Assembly: GCA_002337215.1 (NCBI GenBank)
Contig: DDFO01000029.1
Coordinates: 24,395-29,586, forward strand
Length of the DNA: 5,192 nucleotides
DNA from: Phycisphaerales bacterium UBA1926
GTDB lineage: Bacteria; Planctomycetota; Phycisphaerae; Phycisphaerales; UBA1924
Direction of reading: 5' to 3'
A model generated the notes under the pieces. The model did not search any database and was not told the DNA's origin. It saw only the letters and a program-made list of their open reading frames with translations. Shown piece by piece: positions 1-5,192 of the stretch; position 1 is the first letter of the stretch, and every line of letters begins with the position of its first letter. The position numbers and the translations under genes are program-made.

Positions 1-1
1 G

Positions 2-64
2 CCTCTCGGGATCGCCGGGATCGTGCGCTCGATCATCGACGCGCGGCGGCCATCCGCGATGTGA
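2..64 (+). CDS. Possible 3' end of an upstream gene (last 20 codons)
   Basis: One plus-strand frame is open from base 2 to a TGA at 62-64 and reads PLGIAGIVRSIIDARRPSAM. It looks like the end of a normal protein: an aliphatic stretch with Gly, then a basic tail, with G or C in nearly all third codon positions. It would stop 61 bases before the GH5 start. The fragment is too short to assign a family. A competing reading is a minus-strand start with ATG at 75 running off the left edge, which also has GC-rich third positions. I slightly prefer the plus-strand reading, on weak grounds. Confidence 0.28.
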   Translation, partial: PLGIAGIVRSIIDARRPSAM

Positions 65-112
65 GGGTTCACCATCCGGAGCGTTGCATGTAGGCTGTGG
101 CGCACGCTTTAC

Positions 113-118
113 GAGGAG
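113..118 (+). promoter_or_regulatory. Shine-Dalgarno of the GH5 gene
   Basis: GAGGAG lies 7 bases before the ATG at 126. It settles the start at 126 rather than the in-frame TTG at 84, because a signal peptide begins directly at 126 and the 14 extra residues are Arg- and Cys-rich and unlike an export signal. No convincing -35/-10 pair can be seen in the short upstream gap. Confidence 0.75.
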
Positions 119-125
119 ATTGCCC

Positions 126-1580
126 ATGCGGTTCATATGGTCCATGCTGACGCTGGTGCTCATCGCGAATGTGGCTCCGGCGCAGATCTCGACGCAGGCG
201 CCGGGCAGCCCTCGGGACGCGGGCGGGCCGGATCGACCGGGTGCGGCCGGTCTGTCGCGCGGCGTGAACTTCGGGAACATGCTCGAGGCACCCTTCGAGG
301 GAGCGTGGGGCCTATCGGTCGAAGAGGTCTTCTTCGACAAGGTCGTCGAGGCGGGGATGGACCACATCCGCCTGCCGGTGAGTTGGACGCATCACGCGGA
401 TCAATCGCCTCCGTACACGATCGATCCGGCCTTCTTGGACCGGGTCGCGTGGTGCGTCGATCAGGCACAGGCCCGCGGGCTGAAGATCATCGTCAACACG
501 CACCACTACGACGCGCTCAACGAGGACCCCGCCGCGGAGACGCCACGGGCGCTGGCGATCTGGTCGCAGGTCGCGACACGGTTCGCGGGCGAGCCTCGGA
601 CGGGGCGGGGCGCGGTGTACTTCGAGGTGCTCAACGAGCCGCACGGTGCGTTCAACGCCGACCCGGAACTGTGGAACACCTACCTCGCCCAGGCTCTCGG
701 CGTGATCCGTCAGACGAACCCGACGCGCTGGGTCATGGCGGGCCCTGTCGGATACAACGCGATCTCGTCGCTGCCGACGCTGGAACTTCCTGATGACACG
801 CGCACGATCGCGACCGTGCATTTCTACAGCCCGTTTGCGTTCACGCACCAGGGGGCGGAGTGGGTGGACCCGAGCCCCCCGATCGGGACGGAATGGACGG
901 GCGATGCGTACGGGTTGCTGAGCCCCTGGCAGAACTGGTCGTGGGGAACCACCGTCACACCCATCGACGGCGGGCTCTCGGTCGAATACGAGCAAGGGTG
1001 GGCGGGCCTCTACCTCCGGCGCGAATCTTCGCTCGAGGGGGTGACGCGGGTCCGGGTGTTCGCGGACACGCTGCCCGATGAGAGCCGGGTGCTGAACCTG
1101 ATCGTCGGGACCGACGATCAGGAACAAGTGGTCCGATTGGAGATGGAGATCCGGCCGAGGTGGTACGAGATCGACCTGCCGGGCGGGGCGGCGACGGTAG
1201 ACAAGGTGATTCTCCAGAACGCGACGCCAGAGGCGCAGTCCTCATGGCAGTTGAGCCGGGTCGAGGTTGTGACGCAGGACGGATCCACCGAGGCGCTGCT
1301 CGGGAGCGAGGCGCAGGCGGTCGAGGCGTCGATGCGGTCGGCCCGTCGGTGGGCGAAACAGCAGCACGACGGGGCGGGCGTGCCGATGTATCTGGGCGAG
1401 TTCGGGGCGTACTCGACCGCGGATATGACGAGCCGGGTGCTGTGGACGCGGAGCGTTCGACGAGCCGCGGCACGGAACGGCATGGGCTGGGGGTATTGGG
1501 AACTCGCGGCGGGTTTCGGGTTCTACGACCCGCAGGCCGAGGCATTCCGGGAGACGTTGCTGCGTGCGCTGACGGACTGA
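126..1580 (+). CDS. Secreted GH5 cellulase/mannanase, GH5_25-like, with inserted domain
   Basis: This 484-residue enzyme is predicted to hydrolyse internal beta-1,4 bonds in glucans or mannans. It should be exported by Sec: the N-terminal hydrophobic segment (about 3-16) ends in A17-P18-A19, a typical signal peptidase I site, and no lipobox Cys is seen. The TIM barrel begins at RGVNFGNMLEAP (45-56). GH5 hallmarks are visible: R82 in IRLP, H126-H127 in NTHHYD, the acid/base E171 in LNEP (169-172), H232 and Y234 in VHFYSPF, the nucleophile E425 in LGEFG, and W458 in GYWEL. Phrases such as FTHQGAEW (239-246) and GEFGAY closely match my recollection of Thermotoga maritima Cel5A (GH5_25), a glucanase that also cuts mannan, so the exact substrate is uncertain. 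About 135 residues (roughly 259-393) that Cel5A lacks separate the beta-6 and beta-7 regions. It has its own Shine-Dalgarno and a terminator-like hairpin. Family confidence is high; subfamily moderate. Confidence 0.95.
   Translation: MRFIWSMLTLVLIANVAPAQISTQAPGSPRDAGGPDRPGAAGLSRGVNFGNMLEAPFEGAWGLSVEEVFFDKVVEAGMDHIRLPVSWTHHADQSPPYTIDPAFLDRVAWCVDQAQARGLKIIVNTHHYDALNEDPAAETPRALAIWSQVATRFAGEPRTGRGAVYFEVLNEPHGAFNADPELWNTYLAQALGVIRQTNPTRWVMAGPVGYNAISSLPTLELPDDTRTIATVHFYSPFAFTHQGAEWVDPSPPIGTEWTGDAYGLLSPWQNWSWGTTVTPIDGGLSVEYEQGWAGLYLRRESSLEGVTRVRVFADTLPDESRVLNLIVGTDDQEQVVRLEMEIRPRWYEIDLPGGAATVDKVILQNATPEAQSSWQLSRVEVVTQDGSTEALLGSEAQAVEASMRSARRWAKQQHDGAGVPMYLGEFGAYSTADMTSRVLWTRSVRRAAARNGMGWGYWELAAGFGFYDPQAEAFRETLLRALTD
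900..1304 (+). other. Inserted beta-rich domain within the GH5 barrel (CBM-like?)
   Basis: Residues about 259-393 of the GH5 protein fall between FTHQGAEW (end of barrel strand 6 region) and the helix before the nucleophile strand (MYLGEFG). Short alternating hydrophobic strands can be read: 284-289, 294-299, 308-313, 322-328, 335-342, 346-350, 359-364 and 374-382. Aromatics are scattered through it (W268, W271, W273, Y288, W292, Y296, W346, W374). This pattern suits a jelly-roll beta sandwich such as a carbohydrate-binding module, but that is inference; I do not recognise a named CBM family. Flanking barrel segments join smoothly on both sides, so it is an in-frame domain insertion and not a frameshift. 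Confidence 0.55.
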
Positions 1581-1589
1581 TACCGTCCG

Positions 1590-1637
1590 CCCGATAACCG
1601 ACTCTCGACCTTTCCAGTTGGTTCTTGATCGGGTTTT
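1590..1637 (+). terminator. Probable intrinsic terminator after the GH5 gene
   Basis: The outer stem CCCGAT (1590-1595) pairs with ATCGGG (1628-1633). The inner stem AACCGACT (1596-1603) pairs with AGTTGGTT (1616-1623) with one G-U pair. A 4-base bulge (1624-1627) interrupts the 3' arm, the loop is 12 bases, and TTTTCTC follows at 1634. It begins 10 bases after the GH5 stop. The bulge and long loop make it weaker than a textbook terminator. It would separate GH5 transcription from the next gene. Confidence 0.5.
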
Positions 1638-1665
1638 CTCGGCGTTGTTCCGTGTCCAGACTCGG

Positions 1666-1681
1666 CCGGCGCCTACGCCGG
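1666..1681. repeat. Short GC hairpin in the gap before the 417-residue gene
   Basis: CCGGCG (1666-1671) and CGCCGG (1676-1681) are perfect inverted repeats around a CCTA loop. No T-run follows directly, so I do not call it a terminator. It could be a leader structure or chance in GC-rich DNA. Confidence 0.3.
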
Positions 1682-1698
1682 GGGTCTATTTCTGGACC

Positions 1699-1711
1699 TG
1701 TTTCTGAAACA
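1699..1711. promoter_or_regulatory. 13-bp palindrome, candidate operator
   Basis: TGTTTCTGAAACA is a perfect palindrome around a central T and ends 38 bases before the GTG start of the next gene. Its TTTCTG half (1701-1706) is repeated 12 bp upstream at 1689-1694. The stretch is less GC-rich than the genes around it, as expected of a promoter region. Because the downstream protein has a helix-turn-helix-like segment, autoregulation at this site is a possible but unproven reading. Confidence 0.35.
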
Positions 1712-1749
1712 ATGCTGGTAACTGCTCCAGAACTGAGTATGTTTCGGGC

Positions 1750-3003
1750 GTGGCTTCCCGGACAGTTGCACATGCCGAGACCGAGACGACGCCGGGTGGG
1801 GCGTTCCAGCGGGACGTGTACGAATCGACAAGCCTGATCCGGGACCGGTTCTCGAAGATCATCGAGGCCAAGTGCCCGGGCTGCCGGGCGGTGTCGTCGC
1901 TGGCCGACGCGTTCGCGATTCATCGCAAGCTCGCCTGGCAGGTCGGGAAGGTGGCGTACGCGGAGGACCCGTTCACGGCGGCTCGGCACATGCCCTCGGC
2001 ACGCGGGATCGAGTCGTGGTTCGCGGCGGCGCACGACAAGGGTGTGGCGGCGGAACTGATCGAGTCGGCCCGCGAGGCGTGGGCACTGTTCGAGGCGCTC
2101 AGCGAGCGGCACGCGGCGAACCAGGCGGAGTTCGAGATGCTGCTTGAGTCGTGCTCGGGCGAGGACGACGCGGCGACGGAGATCCGCTGGCGTCAGCAGG
2201 CGTTCCTTGGCAACAGTTTCACCTGGGGGGCGCGCTGCCGCACGCTGCTGGCGCTGACGGTGCTGATGCCCTCCGAGGACGCGGACCGGCACTTTCACGC
2301 GGTGCAGGTGCGCGGGCTGCTGGGCTACCGGCAGACGAGGCCCGGTGTGCGCTGGATCGTGAACCAATCCGTCGTGACCGACGACAACGCGGCGACGCGG
2401 GACACGCTGCAGCGAGTGCCGCTTGACCCCGACGGCGCCGCGGCGCACGCGGGCGTCCCTGTGCTCCCGGCGTTCTGCTCGGACCCGATGCCGGCGCTCG
2501 AGCGGCGGCGGACGCCCGACGGGATGCTGCACGATGAGTTCGCGCCCGGGCCGGTCGGGCTCTCCGGTGAGCGCACGCTGGTGACCGGCGAGGTGATCCG
2601 CAACATCGGCCCGGTGCACGCGACCGCGGACGACCGAGTCGCGCACTTCGGGTCGGCTGTCCGCACCCCCGCGGAGACGCTGCACCTCGACCTGCTGGTC
2701 GCCGAGGGATTGTTCGGCGATGTGGAGCGGGAGGCGGTCGTCTTCAGCGACCTGGCCAGTCCGGTCGCGTTCGGGGACGAGCACGAGTTGCGGACCTCGG
2801 CGCGGGTCGCGCGATTGGGGCGAGGGCTGGGCATGTCGCAGACGCCCGACATCCCGGGGTACGCGGGACTGTGCGACGCGGTGTGCGGGTTCGCGGGGAT
2901 CGACCCGGGGGGGTACGAGCTTTTCCGCATCCGGCTGGAGTTCCCGCCTGTCCCGACGACGGTGATGGTGCGGCACCCGCTCCTGGAGCCAGGGGAGTTC
3001 TGA
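1750..3003 (+). CDS. Uncharacterised 417-residue protein with HTH-like N-terminal segment
   Basis: I do not recognise a named family. The frame is convincing as coding: strong codon bias, ordinary composition and soluble character, with no signal peptide or membrane segment. Residues 26-135 appear mostly helical. Within them, 49-68 (SSLADAFAI then HRKLAWQVGKV) resembles the two helices of a helix-turn-helix, preceded by a lone CxxC (C42, C45). Residues about 180-417 look more beta-rich, with charged loops, and show no obvious catalytic motif. A cytoplasmic DNA-binding or regulatory role is inference from the N-terminus only. The GTG at 1750 is the first start after the in-frame stop at 1705-1707, and no clear Shine-Dalgarno precedes it; GTG at 1816 (residue 23), close to the start of the helical region, is a real alternative. 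The PEP-CTERM gene begins 101 bases downstream with its own ribosome site. Confidence 0.83.
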   Translation: MASRTVAHAETETTPGGAFQRDVYESTSLIRDRFSKIIEAKCPGCRAVSSLADAFAIHRKLAWQVGKVAYAEDPFTAARHMPSARGIESWFAAAHDKGVAAELIESAREAWALFEALSERHAANQAEFEMLLESCSGEDDAATEIRWRQQAFLGNSFTWGARCRTLLALTVLMPSEDADRHFHAVQVRGLLGYRQTRPGVRWIVNQSVVTDDNAATRDTLQRVPLDPDGAAAHAGVPVLPAFCSDPMPALERRRTPDGMLHDEFAPGPVGLSGERTLVTGEVIRNIGPVHATADDRVAHFGSAVRTPAETLHLDLLVAEGLFGDVEREAVVFSDLASPVAFGDEHELRTSARVARLGRGLGMSQTPDIPGYAGLCDAVCGFAGIDPGGYELFRIRLEFPPVPTTVMVRHPLLEPGEF

Positions 3004-3024
3004 GACAGGCCGGGCGAGCAGATT

Positions 3025-3042
3025 CGAACAGAGACGAACAGA
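3025..3042. repeat. Two CGAACAGA copies 10 bp apart
   Basis: CGAACAGA occurs at 3025-3032 and 3035-3042, a spacing of one helical turn, in the gap upstream of the PEP-CTERM gene. Paired same-face sites of this kind can bind a regulator, but two copies of 8 bases may be chance. No convincing -35/-10 pair is visible nearby; a T-rich stretch (3046-3061) follows. Confidence 0.3.
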
Positions 3043-3067
3043 ACGGTTTGGTGTTTTCTTTCACGAT

Positions 3068-3084
3068 GCCCGTCTCAGCCGGGC
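3068..3084 (+). other. Leader hairpin before the PEP-CTERM gene
   Basis: GCCCG (3068-3072) pairs with CGGGC (3080-3084) around a 7-base loop, ending 7 bases before the Shine-Dalgarno GGAG at 3092-3095. In the same leader, the 9-mer GCCGGGCGA occurs at 3009-3017 and 3078-3086, and TGAGAC (3001-3006) is complementary to GTCTCA (3072-3077), so an alternative long-range pairing exists. Any effect on translation is inference. Confidence 0.3.
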
Positions 3085-3104
3085 GAAGCATGGAGATGTC
3101 AGAG

Positions 3105-3809
3105 ATGAAGAACGGAACAATGACGATTGGCATGATCTCGGCGATGATGGCCGGTGCTTCGGGGCTCGCGACAGCGGGCACCGTTGTGAGCACTTACGAC
3201 GATGTCGCCGAGGGCTTCCAGGGCGCGAGCTGGACCTACAACGGGATCACCTACAGCAACGTGAACAACCGTGACGGGGTCTACGCCGACGGGTCGCCCT
3301 TCGCCTCGGGCGACAACGGCGACCAGCTGATCATCGAGGACGCGACGCTGCTCTACAACGACTTCCCGACCTGGGGCAGCGCCAACAAGGCGCTCACTTT
3401 CGGCACGACCTTCATCCCGGGGTCGAACCTCTCGATCGGCGCGCTCGTGACGGTGGACATGGACCTGGGCGGCGTCTCGAACAGCGCGAGCATGGAGATC
3501 GCGTTCTATGAGAACGGGCCCTGGATCGGCATCGAGTACCACCTCGACGCCTACCGCAACGGCGCGCTCGTGGGCGGCGATGTGCTGACCATCGCGGGCA
3601 CCGATCCCAACGCCCGCGACAACATCGCGTTCGACACCCTGAGCGTTGACGGCGCGGAGTTTGACTCGCTCGTGTTCTACGCGACGCTCAACGGCGAGTA
3701 CACCGCGCCCCGCGCGCTGGTGGACAACCTCTCGGTGAACTACATCCCGGCGCCCGGCGCACTGGCGGTGCTCGGCCTGGGCGGCCTGGTCGCCCGTCGT
3801 CGCCGCTGA
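3105..3809 (+). CDS. Secreted PEP-CTERM (PAPGA-type) sorting-domain protein
   Basis: This 234-residue protein has export signals at both ends. The N-terminus (K2, then a hydrophobic run 8-21) ends in A22-T23-A24, a signal peptidase I site. The C-terminus is I214-P-A-P-G-A, a hydrophobic stretch to about 230, then RRRR (231-234). This is the tripartite PEP-CTERM layout, in the PAPGA form common in Planctomycetota, recognised by an exosortase-type enzyme that moves or processes the protein at the envelope. The mature part (25-213) is rich in Gly, Asn, Asp and aromatics with alternating strands, suggesting a beta-sandwich surface or matrix protein; no enzyme motif is seen. The start at 3105 is chosen because GGAG at 3092-3095 is 9 bases away and the signal peptide begins there; ATGs at 3066, 3090 and 3096 are in frame. 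No exosortase gene is in the window. Partner and ligand are unknown. Confidence 0.88.
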   Translation: MKNGTMTIGMISAMMAGASGLATAGTVVSTYDDVAEGFQGASWTYNGITYSNVNNRDGVYADGSPFASGDNGDQLIIEDATLLYNDFPTWGSANKALTFGTTFIPGSNLSIGALVTVDMDLGGVSNSASMEIAFYENGPWIGIEYHLDAYRNGALVGGDVLTIAGTDPNARDNIAFDTLSVDGAEFDSLVFYATLNGEYTAPRALVDNLSVNYIPAPGALAVLGLGGLVARRRR

Positions 3810-3841
3810 GCCGACGCGGACCGAGAGCCTCTTCCCACGCG

Positions 3842-3866
3842 CGGCCTCGTGTGTTTTCCGAGGCCG
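3842..3866. repeat. 8-bp hairpin downstream of the PEP-CTERM gene
   Basis: CGGCCTCG (3842-3849) and CGAGGCCG (3859-3866) are perfect inverted repeats around a 9-base T-rich loop. No T-run follows on either strand, so alone it is not a standard terminator. It sits just before the strong terminator at 3873 and may protect the transcript 3' end. Confidence 0.45.
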
Positions 3867-3872
3867 TGAGAC

Positions 3873-3907
3873 ACGGGCGGCGTCGAGCGATCGGCGTCGC
3901 CCGTTTT
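3873..3907 (+). terminator. Intrinsic terminator of the PEP-CTERM gene
   Basis: A 14-bp stem (3873-3886 with 3891-3904, two G-U pairs) is closed by a GCGA tetraloop of the GNRA type and ends in TTTT (3904-3907). It starts 63 bases after the PEP-CTERM stop in the gap between convergent genes, where a terminator is expected. This is the best-formed terminator in the window. Confidence 0.75.
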
Positions 3908-4162
3908 GCATTGCATCGGGAAGTCGCGCGGACGCGCCTTGCCGGCCTGGACGGTGCTCTGTCAAAGCCATACTTGGGTGCCACGGAGACGCCGCGACGC
4001 GGTTTTCCATGCCGGTGAGGACCGGATCATGGAGAAGGCTGCGCCGTCTCCATGGCACCCGAGCGTGGGATGGCGATCGCGGGGTGGTGCCTGCAGAGCA
4101 CCGGGACGGGTGTGGCACACGGGGCGTGGGACCGACTCGGATGCCGACTCGAATCTTCCGGC
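3908..4162. other. Convergent gap with inverted repeats, no gene seen
   Basis: I see no credible gene between the plus-strand terminator and the UPF0316 stop; open frames here have arginine-rich, low-quality translations. The stretch holds three inverted repeats: CCGGT/ACCGG with a GAGG loop (4012-4025), a longer one at 4028-4054, and GGTGC/GCACC (4086-4102). It also has a direct repeat of CCGACTCG (4132-4139 and 4144-4151, 12 bp apart). It is the 3' side of the minus-strand UPF0316 gene, so some structures may end that transcript, although none is followed by a T-run on the minus strand. Confidence 0.5.
4028..4054. repeat. Strong inverted repeat in the convergent gap
   Basis: CATGGAGA (4028-4035) pairs perfectly with TCTCCATG (4047-4054). 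Inside, GGC (4037-4039) pairs with GCC (4043-4045) around a TGC loop, with one A-G mismatch, giving 11 paired positions. The smaller hairpin at 4012-4025 is only two bases away. No T-run follows on either strand. A transcript-end structure or a protein site are both possible. Confidence 0.5.
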
Positions 4163-4738
4163 TTACTTGCGGAGCTGGCCGAACCGCCCCCAGGGCGAGC
4201 GGTCGGTCCGCGTGCCGGCGACCGGGACGAACCCCGAGACGCGCTCGGCCCGTTCGACAGAGAGGAATGCGTCGGGCGCGACCTCGGCGACGCGCTCGAG
4301 CAAGAGGGGGACATGCCGCCTGCGGACCGGGATGAAGACGATCTCGGCGGGGCCCGCGCGGTCGTGCCCGTCGAGGCGGGTGGCGGTGTAGCCGTGGTCG
4401 CGGAGGACACCGGCAAGTCCGATCTCGGGCGCCTGGTTGATGATGCGGACGACGCGGAAGCCGATCGCGAGGTGGTTCTCGATGGTCATGCCGACGAGGG
4501 TGCCTGTCGCGAACCCTCCCGCGAAGGCGAGGACGGTGAACGGATCGTTGAGGTTGCCGACGACGCCCCCCACGGCGAGGACCCAGATGAGGACCTCGAG
4601 AAAGCCGAGCGCGGCCGACGCGACGCGGTGGCCCGAGATGACCATGATCATGCGCACGGTGCCGATCGACACATCACAGATGCGGGCCGCGAAGACGAGC
4701 AGCGGGATCATCCAGTCGGCGAGTTCGGACATGGGCAT
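4163..4738 (-). CDS. UPF0316 membrane protein (DUF5698 + DUF2179 type)
   Basis: This 191-residue inner-membrane protein belongs by its motifs to the UPF0316 family. Three hydrophobic segments are seen at about 9-32, 41-61 and 66-84, with conserved-looking phrases: ARICDVSIGTVR (18-29), LGFLEVLIWVLA (44-55) and AGGFATGTLVGMTIE (73-87). A soluble cytoplasmic part of the DUF2179 kind covers about 88-170 (VRIINQAP, then GYTATRLDGHD). Length is typical of the family. The biochemical role is not established. The start at 4738 gives MPMSELAD; the second ATG at 4732 is also possible, and only a weak GGA-type ribosome site precedes either. It lies on the same strand as the GNAT gene with a 244-base gap, so co-transcription is uncertain, and it is convergent with the PEP-CTERM gene. 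Confidence 0.9.
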   Translation of the reverse strand: MPMSELADWMIPLLVFAARICDVSIGTVRMIMVISGHRVASAALGFLEVLIWVLAVGGVVGNLNDPFTVLAFAGGFATGTLVGMTIENHLAIGFRVVRIINQAPEIGLAGVLRDHGYTATRLDGHDRAGPAEIVFIPVRRRHVPLLLERVAEVAPDAFLSVERAERVSGFVPVAGTRTDRSPWGRFGQLRK

Positions 4739-4982
4739 GGGGCGGTTCCGTTGAAGAGAGGGGCGTCGCGGTATTGTCGGCGCGGCGAGGGGCCGAGGTT
4801 GGCACTTCAGCGTGGGTGTTTGTTCTCGATTTTCGTTCGGGCGTCAGGAAACAGGGGCAGCACGCGACGAGGACATACCCGGTTGGTGCCACGACCCGAC
4901 TGCACGGCGCGTCGTGTCCGCACAGATCGAAGGCTGGGAGCGGGACACCAGACGCCTCTTGCGCGGCGGGCGTTGGCACCGG
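4739..4982 (-). other. Gap between the GNAT and UPF0316 genes, no gene seen
   Basis: These 244 bases lie downstream of the GNAT stop and upstream of the UPF0316 start. I see no RNA gene, clear terminator or convincing promoter pair. A minus-strand frame from 4979 to 4674 is open but overlaps the UPF0316 start in another frame and has a low-complexity Pro/Arg-rich end, so I do not call it. The 7-mers GGTGCCA (4886-4892) and TGGCACC (4974-4980) are complementary but about 80 bases apart, which is weak. Confidence 0.4.
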
Positions 4983-5192
4983 TCAGGGCGATTCGTGGGC
5001 GGGATTGGCGATCTCATAACGAAGGGCGTCGAGGCCCTCGCAGTCCTCGCGGCCGACGCAGGTCATGCCCAGTTTCTCGATGACGCGGATGGATGCCGCG
5101 TTCTCTGGGAGAACGAGGGCGATGATGCGGTCGAGACCGAGTTCTGGCCCAAGCACGTCGAAGCCGAACGCGAGTGAGGCCCGGCCCGCCTC
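4983..5192 (-). CDS. GNAT-family N-acetyltransferase, C-terminal 69 residues (partial)
   Basis: The minus-strand frame is open from the right edge to TGA at 4985-4983 and encodes the end of a RimJ/RimL-like GNAT acetyltransferase. Known for this family, and visible here, are GLDRIIALVLPEN (residues 19-31 of the fragment), then ASIRVIEKLGM (33-43), which includes part of the acetyl-CoA binding half, and the closing strand ALRYEI (56-61). Such enzymes move an acetyl group from acetyl-CoA to a protein N-terminus or small amine; the substrate cannot be told from this end. The N-terminal part lies outside the window. Codon use matches the neighbours, and nothing suggests that the gene is broken. 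Confidence 0.87.
   Translation of the reverse strand, partial: EAGRASLAFGFDVLGPELGLDRIIALVLPENAASIRVIEKLGMTCVGREDCEGLDALRYEIANPAHESP

Noticed and set aside
84..112. Possible promoter TTGCAT then CTTTAC with 17-base spacing before the GH5 gene
   Set aside because: The -10 match is poor and it would leave almost no leader before the ribosome site.
84..125. N-terminal extension of the GH5 gene from TTG at 84
   Set aside because: The 14 extra residues precede a complete signal peptide and lie upstream of the GAGGAG ribosome site for the ATG at 126.
1625..1837. Small plus-strand frame of 70 codons before and over the 417-residue gene start
   Set aside because: It overlaps the terminator-like hairpin and the candidate operator, has no ribosome site, and ends in Arg-rich shadow sequence.
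955..2976. Very long minus-strand open frame (673 codons) antisense to the GH5 and 417-residue genes
   Set aside because: It is a by-product of GC-rich codon bias. Its translation is dominated by Arg, Pro, His and Val with no domain, while the plus-strand genes have clear motifs or ordinary protein composition.
4073..4080. GCGATCGC octamer palindrome
   Set aside because: I noticed only this single copy, with no surrounding pattern. An 8-mer of this composition is expected by chance in GC-rich DNA.
3099..4118. Minus-strand open frame of 339 codons across the PEP-CTERM gene
   Set aside because: It is Arg/His/Val-rich, antisense to a gene with clear signal and sorting sequences, and crosses the terminator region.
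4674..4979. Minus-strand frame of 101 codons between the GNAT and UPF0316 genes
   Set aside because: It overlaps the UPF0316 start out of frame, shows no family motif and has a Pro/Arg-rich end.
4052..5083. Plus-strand open frame of 343 codons across the UPF0316 gene
   Set aside because: It is antisense to a recognisable membrane protein, is full of Asp/Glu/Arg/Gly, and runs into the GNAT fragment on the other strand.

Overview
The window is GC-rich with dense genes whose third codon positions are mostly G or C. It most likely comes from a bacterium of the Planctomycetota, class Phycisphaerae or close to it. The best clue is the gene at 3105-3809. It encodes a secreted protein ending in a PEP-CTERM-type sorting tail of the PAPGA variety (PAPGA, a short hydrophobic stretch, then RRRR), which is common in that group. 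The taxonomic call is an inference from this style and from composition; there is no marker gene in the window.

Layout. The left edge (2-64) may hold the last 20 codons of an upstream plus-strand gene. Three plus-strand genes follow. The first is a secreted GH5 cellulase or mannanase resembling the Thermotoga Cel5A type (GH5_25-like), with an inserted beta-rich domain of about 135 residues (126-1580). A bulged hairpin with a T-run follows it. The second is a 417-residue protein of unknown function with a helix-turn-helix-like N-terminal segment (1750-3003), preceded by a perfect 13-bp palindrome. The third is the PEP-CTERM protein (3105-3809), followed by a plain hairpin and then a strong intrinsic terminator with a GCGA loop. 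Across a 353-base convergent gap lie two minus-strand genes: a UPF0316 membrane protein (DUF5698 plus DUF2179 type; 4163-4738), and the C-terminal 69 residues of a GNAT acetyltransferase running off the right edge (4983-5192).

How the genes may relate. The GH5 enzyme is exported and would cut beta-1,4-glucans or mannans outside the cytoplasm. The PEP-CTERM protein is predicted to be exported and processed or anchored through an exosortase-type system encoded elsewhere. The middle protein looks cytoplasmic and could be DNA-binding. Each of the first and third genes has its own leader and a terminator-like structure, so the three are probably neighbours rather than one transcript. A shared role in surface polysaccharide use is speculation.

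Nothing here is a clear new defence, mobile or RNA system. The items most worth a second look are the domain inserted in the GH5 barrel, the unknown 417-residue family with its upstream palindrome, and the hairpins in the convergent gap.
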